Part shown: positions 6,376-13,136 of the stretch, in pieces
Layout of the letters: each line of letters starts with the position of its first letter
How positions within the stretch are numbered: position 1 is the stretch's first letter
Assembly: GCA_021786815.1 (NCBI GenBank)
Contig: JAJYMR010000010.1
Span: forward strand, 1 to 13,182
Length of the DNA: 13,182 nt
Source of the DNA: Deltaproteobacteria bacterium
GTDB taxonomy: Bacteria > Desulfobacterota > Binatia > Binatales > Binataceae
Direction of reading: 5' to 3'
The notes under the pieces: generated by a model
Databases searched by the model: none
Told to the model about the DNA's origin: nothing
What the model saw: the letters and a program-made list of their open reading frames with translations, nothing else
Program-made: the position numbers and the translations under genes

Positions 6376-7431
6376 TCAGCGGGCTTCGACGCTGGCCGAT
6401 TCGCGCTGCTGAAGCCGTCTGCCCTCGATGAATTGCCAGGCCAACAGGGGCGGTACGCCAAGCATCAGGTCTCGAGCGCGCTTGAGCAGCGAGAGGGCAA
6501 GGATGCTCGTGGGAGTGACTCCGTACAGTCCGCCCAGCAGGACGTATGCGCCCTCCTGTACTCCAAATGCGCCGGGTACGGCAAAGGCGATCGCTCGCGC
6601 CGCGCAGAGCAGGCCCTCGATTGAGAAGACCGCGGCAAGTCCCGGAGACGTTCCCATCAGTTTCAGCGCGAACCAGGCTTCGACCGCGCCGGCGAGCCAT
6701 GCGAACAGATGCAACAGGAAGCTTAGCAGGGGGCCCCGAAACCGCCGATAAATCTCGTCGATACAGTTCTGAAGCGAAGCCGCTCCGGCCGCGACTCCAG
6801 CCCCTTGCGGAGCCGTCCTTGCGATACGCTCAAGGATGGCGAAGCCGCGCCGCTGCAAAGCGCCATACGCGATCGCCAGAAGCGTGGCCGCGGCGAGCCC
6901 CGCCGCGACCCAGGTCTCGAGCCCGGTTCGCGGCCGCAACGCCAAAAGAATCCCCAGCGCAAGCGCGACGTAGATTATCTCGCCCAACAACTCCATCGTG
7001 ATGTCCACGACGGTCGAGGCGAACGACATCGCGCCTGGGACACCCGCCGCAGTTGCCGCGCGCGAGCCGATCACGAAGCCGCCGAACTGCGACAGCGGCA
7101 ACGCTTCCGAGCCTCCGTTTCGGACCAGCCGTCCGAGGATAAAAGGCCATGCCGATGAACGATGCGACTCGGGCACGAGGACAAACCACGCGACGCCGCA
7201 CAAAACGACAATTCCAAGGTGAAAACCGGTGATCGCGGCAAAACCCATCACGCCGACCGCGATCAGCGCGTCGCCAATCACGTGGAAGCCGTAATGAGCG
7301 ACAAGCGTCGCGACCGCCGCTATTCCGGCAATCAGCACGAGCGCGGGAAGAAACGCCACCCAGTATCGGGTTCGGCGCTTGCGAGCCTCGGGCATCGCGC
7401 GCGCGCATACGGCAGGACCGGGCAGACTCAT
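6376..7431 (-). CDS. polytopic flippase-like membrane protein, HpnL/lysylphosphatidylglycerol-synthase TM family
   Basis: A 351-residue integral membrane protein with about eight hydrophobic segments (roughly 24-45, 52-86, 137-165, 171-190, 234-257, 264-286, 291-305, 308-332). Family signature stretches are AVPGAFGVQEGAYVLLGGLYG (284-304, given for its PGxxGVQEG core) and SLLKRARDLMLGVP (314-327). These match my memory of HpnL, a putative hopanoid-locus membrane protein, within the superfamily of the MprF flippase domain. Such proteins are thought to move lipids between leaflets. No other hopanoid gene is in the window, so hopanoid as cargo is unproven. It starts 35 bases after the sulfotransferase stop on the same strand, so they are very likely cotranscribed. 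The start at 7431 has only a weak GGA upstream; Met13 (7395) is an alternative. Confidence 0.82.
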   Translation of the reverse strand: MSLPGPAVCARAMPEARKRRTRYWVAFLPALVLIAGIAAVATLVAHYGFHVIGDALIAVGVMGFAAITGFHLGIVVLCGVAWFVLVPESHRSSAWPFILGRLVRNGGSEALPLSQFGGFVIGSRAATAAGVPGAMSFASTVVDITMELLGEIIYVALALGILLALRPRTGLETWVAAGLAAATLLAIAYGALQRRGFAILERIARTAPQGAGVAAGAASLQNCIDEIYRRFRGPLLSFLLHLFAWLAGAVEAWFALKLMGTSPGLAAVFSIEGLLCAARAIAFAVPGAFGVQEGAYVLLGGLYGVTPTSILALSLLKRARDLMLGVPPLLAWQFIEGRRLQQRESASVEAR

Positions 7432-7466
7432 TCGTCAAATCCGGATGTGCAGTGAGTTCGCCCGGC

Positions 7467-8753
7467 TCAGCAGGTGGACGACCCGGCGCTCCCTGCCACC
7501 CTCGTGACGCTGGCCGGAGCCGCAAACCGCTTTTTACCTTCGATGTGGAAATAATCTCTGTAATCGGTGAACCGCTGCCATTCCGTTTGGATGTCGAGGC
7601 CGAAGTCTTCGGGCCGGTATGAGTTGTGGCCGTAGCCGCCGTTGGGACGTGCGGCAAGGAACGACTGTATGCATGCAACAGCGTCCTCGCCCAGCGTCAT
7701 GCCGAAATGCCGATACAGGTCGGCCACTGACCCGAGCGGGTCCTCGACCAGTTCCCGATAGCGAACATGGAAGATGCTGCGCGATTGGCGGTCGCGCTCG
7801 GTCTCCGCGATGAGCAGTGCCGCGCCCATCTCCCAGCGCTCGCACACATCCCGGCCAATCTGAAGCCGATCGATGGCGTGCGTGAAGGGCCGGCGCAAAA
7901 GCTCGGTCAGTCTTGCCGCCGACGGCAGGACCTCCAGCGGCTCGCGATGCACGAAAACCATCCGCGCGTCGGGATATACCGCCCGTATCGCGTCCATCGC
8001 GAAAATGTGGTCGGGAGCCTTGAGAACCCATTGGCCACGGCCTTTGGAATGTTGCAGATGCTTGAGGAACCGCTTGTGGAATCGATACTCGGCCTGATGG
8101 TCCGTGTCGTCGAGCCAGCGCCGGTAAGAGGGCACGTCGTGCGTCGTGTCGAAGCGGTAGCTCCTGAAAACATGGGCCACGATCTCGATGCATTCCTGCG
8201 GAGAGCGTGCGGACATCGGATGGAGGCTCGGCAGTTCCGGCACCATCCGGACGAAGCTCGCAAACTGACGATCGACCATCTCCGGCCGCCGGTCGCGTTT
8301 TTCGGGGGAACGGCGCGAACGCTGATAGGGATATATGGTTTCCCAGCAAAGCGGCGCCCGGTTGGAAGGATCCAGCGCGAGAAGGCTGTGCAGGAAAGTC
8401 GTTCCGCTGCGCGGCAACCCGGTAATCAGAATCGGAGCGACGATCGGCTCGTCCAGAATCTCGGGCGCGGTCGTTTCCGCCTCCTTGAGCAAAAGGAGGT
8501 TCAACAGAAACCGCATCGTATCCCATCGCGCCGCTATTCGGCCGAGCAGGTTCAGGTTGGCCTCTTCGTTATAGGCCTTGAGCAGCACCCCCAGCGGCTC
8601 TTCGAACGAACTGTCGCCGAAGTCCGTCAGTCCAAGGCGCCGTTGCGCACGGGCCGCCATCTCTTGCGCCCTCAATGGGCCATAAAACAAACCGATTGCA
8701 CCTGTAATCCAATCCTTTGCGGAGAAGAGCCCGGAGGTGATCAATGAGGTCAT
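7467..8753 (-). CDS. PAPS-dependent sulfotransferase family protein
   Basis: A 428-residue cytoplasmic protein of the Sulfotransfer_3 type, which transfers sulfate from 3'-phosphoadenylyl sulfate to a hydroxyl or amine acceptor. The 5'-phosphosulfate loop is ITGLPRSGTTFLHSLLALDP (110-129). The 3'-phosphate site appears as VFVHREPLEVLPSAARL (Arg270 and Ser278), and WVLKAPDH (242-249) is the conserved central strand. The N-terminal 100 residues are the helical cap usual in this bacterial subgroup. The acceptor cannot be read from sequence. The start at 8753 has CAGGGTG a few bases upstream, and an 8-bp hairpin lies 24 bases before it. It is the first gene of the pair with the HpnL-like protein, which suggests a lipid acceptor. 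A good promoter lies about 190 bases upstream. Confidence 0.92.
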   Translation of the reverse strand: MTSLITSGLFSAKDWITGAIGLFYGPLRAQEMAARAQRRLGLTDFGDSSFEEPLGVLLKAYNEEANLNLLGRIAARWDTMRFLLNLLLLKEAETTAPEILDEPIVAPILITGLPRSGTTFLHSLLALDPSNRAPLCWETIYPYQRSRRSPEKRDRRPEMVDRQFASFVRMVPELPSLHPMSARSPQECIEIVAHVFRSYRFDTTHDVPSYRRWLDDTDHQAEYRFHKRFLKHLQHSKGRGQWVLKAPDHIFAMDAIRAVYPDARMVFVHREPLEVLPSAARLTELLRRPFTHAIDRLQIGRDVCERWEMGAALLIAETERDRQSRSIFHVRYRELVEDPLGSVADLYRHFGMTLGEDAVACIQSFLAARPNGGYGHNSYRPEDFGLDIQTEWQRFTDYRDYFHIEGKKRFAAPASVTRVAGSAGSSTC

Positions 8754-8776
8754 TTACGCACCCTGCGGCTGTTGAG

Positions 8777-8797
8777 GCATCCCGAAAGGCGGGATGC
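8777..8797 (-). promoter_or_regulatory. 8-bp perfect hairpin in the sulfotransferase leader
   Basis: GCATCCCG (8777-8784), a five-base loop and CGGGATGC (8790-8797) form a perfect inverted repeat. It ends 24 bases before the sulfotransferase start codon, within the predicted 5' leader. No T-run follows on the coding strand, so it is not an obvious terminator. It could be a leader stem that affects stability or translation, or a protein-binding palindrome. Confidence 0.45.
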
Positions 8798-8940
8798 GAG
8801 AGGAAACAGGACGGCCCATTCGGGCTTTGCGCAGACTGGCGGCTCTTCGGAACCCAGGAAGAAGGCAAGTGGTGGCGCCATGGCACGCTCTTGACCGGAT
8901 GAGGCAGCAAGTGCCGCCAATGAAATCAAACAGCGACCAA

Positions 8941-8976
8941 GAACATATTTTAGTGTTCAAAAGAACCTATAGTCAA
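8941..8976 (-). promoter_or_regulatory. sigma70-type promoter with palindromic operator-like site in the spacer
   Basis: On the minus strand -35 TTGACT (complement of 8971-8976; five of six) is followed by an 18-base spacer and -10 TAAAAT (complement of 8947-8952; five of six). This is the best promoter match in the window, and it points at the sulfotransferase gene with a start near 8940. The spacer contains the perfect 12-base palindrome GTTCAAAAGAAC (8955-8966). A further GAAC at 8941-8944, by the predicted start site, forms a second inverted pair with the GTTC at 8955-8958. A repressor bound here would block polymerase. Confidence 0.6.
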
Positions 8977-9165
8977 ATGATTGCACTTTTTCGCTATATA
9001 GATGTCAGCTTGAGAAAAATCGTGGCGATTGCGCCTGACTGCCTCGATTCGTTCTTCCCCGAAGGCGATAACTGACTCGCGCCGAGCGACGTGGGAATTC
9101 CACTTGCCGAAGAGCGTATCCATGACCTTGTTGAGCCGCGTCAGCCTGGATTATTAGGTTCTGCC

Positions 9166-10026
9166 ATGAGCAAGAGTCTGCCGAACCCAGCCGACCGACT
9201 GGTGCGCACGCGTGTGCGTGAGTCTGTTGGCTTCCAGAGCCTGACCGAGAACCGGTCCATACGCCTTGCTTCGGTTTCCGAATACACCGGGCGCTCGCAT
9301 TTCGAGCCGTGGCGACGAATCCTTGCCGGGACGCACGACTTCGCCAACATGGCCGGCATCTTCACGCCGCTGGTTTACGTGGAAGTGGAAACCACCGACG
9401 CAGCCTGCGAACCGGGCGCCAGGGTCGAGGTCCGCGGCGAGTCGTACCTCGGGCAGTCGCTCGATGATTCCGGCGCGGTGCGCCATCTGGTGCGCGAGGG
9501 TCGGCATACCGTACGCGACCTCGGAGGCTCGACGCTCGCTCGCGCCCGGATGATGAACGTCTTTACGCGCTACGATCCCGATCCGCGGCGCAGGCGGGTA
9601 ACCGAGCTGCCGCCCGAGCTGGGACTCGGTCCGTCTCCAAGCCGGACGCTCGAGGTTCCGGGAATCGAAAACCTGCTCGATTTATCGCGCAGGCCGGACT
9701 TCGCGGAGTCGCAGGTTCACGTATGGCATTACGGGCAGACCGACCCGAACCGGCACGTTACCGGGATGGCCTATCTGCGCATGATGGAGGAATACGTCGC
9801 CGACCTGCTTCACGACTCGGGCCATGACCTCAAGCGGCTGTTCGCCTGCCGCGCGCGTATCGTGTATCGCAAGCCGTGCTTCCGCGGTGAGGCGTACCAG
9901 CGCGCCGTATGGTTTCGCAGCGAGGCTCCGCTGGTGCTCGGCGGCGCATTCTTCAAGGCCGGAGATTCAGCCGGAAATCTTCCGGCCGCCGCGGTGGAGA
10001 TCACCCTGCTCCAGCATGGCGAATGA
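9166..10026 (+). CDS. double hotdog-fold protein, possible acyl thioesterase or acyltransferase
   Basis: The 286 residues look like two hotdog domains in tandem. The first, about 35-135, includes GRSHFEPWRRILAGTHDF and a beta-rich stretch with FTPLVYVEVET. The second, about 183-284, has HYGQTDPNRHVTGMAYLRMMEE (H188 to E208 region). This resembles the TDxxxHVNNxxY active-site turn and following central helix of acyl-CoA thioesterases, with Asp193 and His197 as candidate functional residues. It ends in YRKPCFRGEAY and a final strand. Double-hotdog enzymes include thioesterases, hydratases and the LnmK acyltransferase/decarboxylase; I cannot assign a reaction. The start is taken at 9166, with a weak AGGT eight bases upstream; an in-frame GTG at 9091 has no better site. 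The next plus-strand gene is 502 bases away, so a single operon is doubtful. Confidence 0.7.
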   Translation: MSKSLPNPADRLVRTRVRESVGFQSLTENRSIRLASVSEYTGRSHFEPWRRILAGTHDFANMAGIFTPLVYVEVETTDAACEPGARVEVRGESYLGQSLDDSGAVRHLVREGRHTVRDLGGSTLARARMMNVFTRYDPDPRRRRVTELPPELGLGPSPSRTLEVPGIENLLDLSRRPDFAESQVHVWHYGQTDPNRHVTGMAYLRMMEEYVADLLHDSGHDLKRLFACRARIVYRKPCFRGEAYQRAVWFRSEAPLVLGGAFFKAGDSAGNLPAAAVEITLLQHGE

Positions 10027-10092
10027 ATGACCGTGCAATTTACGTGACTGCAATCGAGTGACTCGCGGCCGATGCCGGCGCGAAAGCACTGA

Positions 10093-10390
10093 TCCGCCGG
10101 TCATCGTCGGGACATGATTGACGTACGGCTCCGCGACCATCGTGGTCATCGTGGCGTCTGCGTCGCGATGCTTGAATTCGAGGTCGGCATGCCGGTCCCA
10201 TAGCGCGCCCAGGTCGTAGCGCGGCCCGATCGCGTTGCGCAGAAGCCCGATCGTCCGCGAGCGCGCCAGTTGCGCGGCGAAACGACGATACGACGCGCGG
10301 CGGTTGCAATTGAACCCGTGTCCCGCGCCGTCGTGCAGGATTCCCGCCGCCGTTTCCGCGCCCGCTGAACTTGCCGAAAGGTTCCGGTCC
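10093..10390 (-). pseudogene. remnant of a dienelactone hydrolase / SnoaL-like fusion gene
   Basis: The minus strand encodes, in one frame, GILHDGAGHGFNCNRRASY, the C-terminal active-site segment of dienelactone hydrolase (carboxymethylenebutenolidase), with the catalytic His in GHGF. A linker with RYDLGALWDRHADLEFKHRD follows, and then DADATMTTMVAEPYVNHVP and TMTGG. The latter is the start of a SnoaL/NTF2-like domain that is fused behind dienelactone hydrolases in some bacteria. Resemblance stops abruptly after TMTGG (near 10093) and, on the other side, about ten residues before GILHDG. The nucleophile-containing N-terminal part and most of the second domain are therefore missing. No start codon with an RBS belongs to it. 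It is a doubly truncated pseudogene whose frame still happens to be open. The family call is from memory of motifs. Confidence 0.62.
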
Positions 10391-10460
10391 GGGCTACATC
10401 TTCTGCGGGCGTTTGGCGCGAAAGGGACCAAAGTGCGCCACCGAAGCGAAGAAAGCGCCA

Positions 10461-10480
10461 ACTCGCTCGAACTCGCTCGA
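10461..10480. repeat. exact 10-base tandem duplication
   Basis: ACTCGCTCGA occurs twice head to tail (10461-10470 and 10471-10480), about 50 bases before the AbfD-like start codon. It may be a replication slippage product or a paired binding site in the leader; function is unknown. Confidence 0.7.
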
Positions 10481-10508
10481 GCGGCGGGACAGGACCGGAA
10501 AAAACCAC

Positions 10509-10532
10509 GAGGGGAGAATGACGGCCGTATGA
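10509..10532 (+). promoter_or_regulatory. ribosome-binding site and four-codon leader frame before the AbfD-like gene
   Basis: A strong GAGGGGAG (10509-10516) is 12 bases from the AbfD-like ATG at 10529, longer than ideal. Between them an ATG at 10518 opens a frame of four codons (M-T-A-V). Its TGA (10530-10532) overlaps the real ATG in an ATGA-type junction. Either the long spacing is simply tolerated, or ribosomes translate the mini-frame and restart at 10529. The overlap is seen directly; the coupling is inference. Confidence 0.35.
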
Positions 10533-11929
10533 TGACCGGCGAGCAGTACAAGAAATCGCTTTACGACAACCGGGAGACTTACTTCGAGGGCGAGCGAATC
10601 CGCGACGTCATGAAGCACGAGCATCTGGCCGACTGCGTGGCGCGAATCGCGGCCGGTTACGACCGCTTCTACAAGCCGGGAGCGAACGCCGTCAGCGATC
10701 TGATGGCGATTCCGCATTCGGCCGCAGAACTGCGCGACCGAATCCCGCTGCTGCACGAGTCCGACATCGTAGCCAACGTGACTTATCAGGCGATCATGAC
10801 GTTGACGACCGCGGCCACCCGCATCGCCGATATCCTGCCCGAGTTCAGCAAGCGAATTCTCGAGTATGTGCGTGACGCGCAGCGCCGCGACATCCGGATC
10901 GTCGAGTGCATCACCGACGCCAAGGGTGATCGCAGCCGTCCGCCCGGCAAACAGGACGATCCCGACGCCTACACGCACGTGATCGAGCGGCGCAAGGACG
11001 GCGTCGTGATCCGGGGCGCCAAGCTGCACATCACGGGCGCCTCGCTGTGCCATGAGTTGATGGTGATCCCGACCAAGGCGATGCATCCGGGCGAGGAGTC
11101 GTACGCGATCGCGTGCATGGTTCCCGTCAATTCGCCCGGCGTCAGAATCGTCGATACGACCTACGCCCCGCGCCATCGCGACCTGCGGGACTTCCCGGTC
11201 TCGGCGAAAACCCATATGCCCGAGGGCTTCGTCATCTTCGACGACGTCTTCGTGCCCAACGAGCGAATCTTCCTCGACGGCCAGGTTGCGCAGGCCGCGA
11301 TTTTCGCGCACTCGCTCGGGCTCTGGGAACGACTGGGCGGGCTTTCCGGGATGGCCGAGGAGGCGGATCAGATGGTCGGCTTCGCGCAGCTAATCGCGGA
11401 AGCCAACGGGCTCGCAAAGGAATCGCACGTCCGGGAAAAAATCTCCGAGATGATCATCCACGCGACGCTGATCCGCGCGGCGCTCGAAGCGGCGATCGCG
11501 AACTGCCAGGTCACGTCCGAGGGCGCATTCCCCAACGAACTGTACACGAACGCCGGCAAGTATCATGGCGCCGCAAACTACAACCTGATGGTGCGTCATC
11601 TGCACGACATCTCGGGCGGCTCGGTGCTGACCGCCCCGTCGATCGCTGACTTCGAGAACGAGGTCACCGGCCCGCTGGTGCGCAAGTACATGGGGACGAT
11701 GAACGGCGTGGACGGCGAGTATCGCGCGCGGCTTTTCCACGCGATCCGCGACATGACGGCGGACGCGTTCGGCGGATGGAAAGCCGTCACGAACGTTCAG
11801 GCCGGCGGCGGCCTTTACGCGCAGCGAATCGTCACGCGCCGGTACTACGATCTGAACGGCGCGAAGAAGAAAGCGCTTCACGTCGCCGGTATCGACATGG
11901 GTCCGGACGGGCAGAAAACGGGGCACTAG
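10529..11929 (+). CDS. 4-hydroxyphenylacetate 3-hydroxylase / 4-hydroxybutyryl-CoA dehydratase family flavoprotein
   Basis: A 466-residue cytoplasmic protein with the acyl-CoA-dehydrogenase-like fold shared by HpaB flavin monooxygenases and the 4-hydroxybutyryl-CoA dehydratase AbfD. It begins MMTGEQYKKSLYDNR like both. The middle matches AbfD closely: TDAKGDRSRPPGKQDDPDAY (129-148), VIRGAKLHITGASLCHE (160-176) and VIFDDVFVPNERIFL (235-249). The AbfD [4Fe-4S] ligands (Cys99, Cys103, His292, Cys299 of the clostridial enzyme) are not conserved. There is no Cys between residues 37 and 126, and the region around 258-275 (AHSLGLWERLGGLSG) lacks the His and Cys at the matching places. It therefore cannot be a standard dehydratase and is probably an FAD-binding hydroxylase, isomerase or oxidase on an aromatic or acyl substrate. 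No small flavin reductase (HpaC) gene is adjacent. The start is discussed at the leader entry. Confidence 0.88.
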   Translation: MMTGEQYKKSLYDNRETYFEGERIRDVMKHEHLADCVARIAAGYDRFYKPGANAVSDLMAIPHSAAELRDRIPLLHESDIVANVTYQAIMTLTTAATRIADILPEFSKRILEYVRDAQRRDIRIVECITDAKGDRSRPPGKQDDPDAYTHVIERRKDGVVIRGAKLHITGASLCHELMVIPTKAMHPGEESYAIACMVPVNSPGVRIVDTTYAPRHRDLRDFPVSAKTHMPEGFVIFDDVFVPNERIFLDGQVAQAAIFAHSLGLWERLGGLSGMAEEADQMVGFAQLIAEANGLAKESHVREKISEMIIHATLIRAALEAAIANCQVTSEGAFPNELYTNAGKYHGAANYNLMVRHLHDISGGSVLTAPSIADFENEVTGPLVRKYMGTMNGVDGEYRARLFHAIRDMTADAFGGWKAVTNVQAGGGLYAQRIVTRRYYDLNGAKKKALHVAGIDMGPDGQKTGH

Positions 11930-12034
11930 ACCGGCGGCCCGCAGATGACCCGGCGCGTGCGCGGGAGATCCTCGCGCAGGAAACGCGCAGGCCTTATCGC
12001 ACGAACCGGAGCGCATCAGGAGAAGACTTCTTCC

Positions 12035-13075
12035 GTGCGTCGAACTTTCGTTGCCGTATTCGCGGCGATCTTGACCCTTGCGTGTGTGGCCGCTGCGCCT
12101 TTCAAAGGCGCCGCGCTCGCCGGCGACGCGGAGATCTTGCCGGCACCCGGCTCGACCCGCTCGTTTCGTTTCACCTACCGCGCTGAAATTCGATCGATCG
12201 ATCGCGCGGCTCATCGGCTGGACGTCTGGATTCCGCTCCCGCGCAGATCTCCGTATCAGAGCGTCCGCAACCTCACGATAGAGTCCAACCTCAGGTACAA
12301 AATCGTCGAACTTCCGCTCTACGGCAACCGGGCCGTTCATTTCGAGGCGACGGCGCCGATGCCCGCGTCGGCCCGTATGACGATAAGTTTCGACGCGATT
12401 CGCCGCCAGGAGGCGGCTGACCTGATACGCGCCGCTCGCCCGCTCCCGGAGCCTACCACCGACGGTTTCGAGGCTTTCCTGCAACCTGACCGGATGATCC
12501 CCGTCGGCGGCAAAATCGCCCGCGTCGCCGGGAAGCTCGGCGGGCCGGACGCCACCTCATTGCAGCTTGCGCACGCCATCTACCAGTACGTCACCCACAC
12601 GATGACGTACGTGCACAAGGGCAAGGGCGTAGGCCATGGCGACGCGCTGTTTGCCTGCGACCTTCATCACGGCAACTGTACCGACTTCCATTCCCTGTTC
12701 ATCGCGCTTGCCCGCGCGCGCGGCATCCCGGCCCGCTTCATCATCGGCTTTCCGCTGGGCACAAGCGCCTCGGGCGATATTGCCGGCTACCATTGCTGGC
12801 TCGAGTTTTACGCGGGTGGCGCCTGGGTGCCGGTCGACGCTTCGAAGGCGTGGCAGATACCGTCGCGGCACGATTACTATTTCGGTCATCTCGACCCCGA
12901 CCGAATCGCCTTCACGATGGGCCGCGATCTGGAACTGGTCCCGCGCCAGCACGGGCCGCCGCTCAACTACTTCATCTACCCGTACGCGGACGCCGACGGT
13001 GAGCCGCTTTCGGCGGATGAGATCCAAACGGCGTTCAGCTATAGCGATCTCGCGAAAACCAGCGCGCCCCGTTGA
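12035..13075 (+). CDS. exported transglutaminase-like cysteine protease/amidase family protein
   Basis: The 346-residue product starts with a signal peptide: Arg2-Arg3, a hydrophobic core TFVAVFAAILTLACVAAAPF and a likely cleavage site after AALA near residue 29. Function is thus in the periplasm or outside. The mature N-terminal half is a beta-rich domain with RLDVWIPLPR. The transglutaminase core carries the triad Cys215 in HHGNCTDFHSLFIALARARG, His253 in GYHCWLEFY and Asp268 in WVPVDASKAW. Bacterial members are mostly peptidases or amidases, with few true crosslinkers; the target is unknown. GTG at 12035 is chosen because AGGAGAAG lies just upstream and the signal peptide begins there. An ATG at 11945 would add 30 residues rich in Arg and lacks an RBS. 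It follows the AbfD-like gene by 105 bases on the same strand, so they may be cotranscribed. Confidence 0.9.
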   Translation: MRRTFVAVFAAILTLACVAAAPFKGAALAGDAEILPAPGSTRSFRFTYRAEIRSIDRAAHRLDVWIPLPRRSPYQSVRNLTIESNLRYKIVELPLYGNRAVHFEATAPMPASARMTISFDAIRRQEAADLIRAARPLPEPTTDGFEAFLQPDRMIPVGGKIARVAGKLGGPDATSLQLAHAIYQYVTHTMTYVHKGKGVGHGDALFACDLHHGNCTDFHSLFIALARARGIPARFIIGFPLGTSASGDIAGYHCWLEFYAGGAWVPVDASKAWQIPSRHDYYFGHLDPDRIAFTMGRDLELVPRQHGPPLNYFIYPYADADGEPLSADEIQTAFSYSDLAKTSAPR

Positions 13076-13136
13076 CGACTCGCGCTTCCATTGCGCAGGC
13101 CGAGGCCCCGCTCGTCGGGTAATTCCAGCAGATCGT

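Larger units (their letters stand above)
8754..9165. other. 412-base divergent intergenic region
   Basis: This is the control region between the leftward sulfotransferase pair and the rightward hotdog gene. It contains an 8-bp leader hairpin (8777-8797) and an AT-rich island (about 8920-9010) with a minus-strand promoter and operator-like palindromes. I found no acceptable plus-strand promoter; TATAGT at 8968-8973 and TATATA at 8995-9000 lack a partner -35. A plus-strand open frame (ATG at 8920, ending at 9075) gives 51 residues of no recognisable family and has no ribosome-binding site. Confidence 0.6.
10027..10528. other. 502-base region between hotdog and AbfD-like genes
   Basis: Its main content is a decayed minus-strand coding remnant (10093-10390). 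The right part, about 10400-10528, is the leader of the AbfD-like gene and holds an exact 10-base tandem duplication and a four-codon upstream frame. I saw no convincing promoter. The plus-strand frame is open through this region into the next gene, but it has no family resemblance and lies antisense to the remnant. Confidence 0.6.

Noticed and set aside
7767..8747. Long plus-strand open frame antisense to the sulfotransferase
   Set aside because: It is a shadow frame of a gene with clear PAPS motifs; no RBS or recognisable domain.
8920..9075. Small 51-residue plus-strand frame in the divergent region (starts MKSNSDQEH)
   Set aside because: It overlaps the minus-strand promoter, has no Shine-Dalgarno and no recognisable family; kept only as a remark in the region entry.
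10235..10528. N-terminal extension of the AbfD-like protein (98 further residues in frame)
   Set aside because: Family members begin at the MTxEQYxxSL motif; the extension is Arg/Ala-rich, lacks an RBS and lies antisense to the dienelactone hydrolase remnant.
12035..12180. Transglutaminase-like protein as a lipoprotein (Cys in LTLAC of the signal peptide)
   Set aside because: The residue three before the Cys is Thr, not Leu/Val/Ile as in a lipobox, and a normal AxA cleavage site lies downstream.
12188..12202. Run of CGATCGATCGATCG-like bases
   Set aside because: It lies within the transglutaminase-like coding sequence encoding ordinary residues (RSIDRA); a short simple-sequence coincidence.
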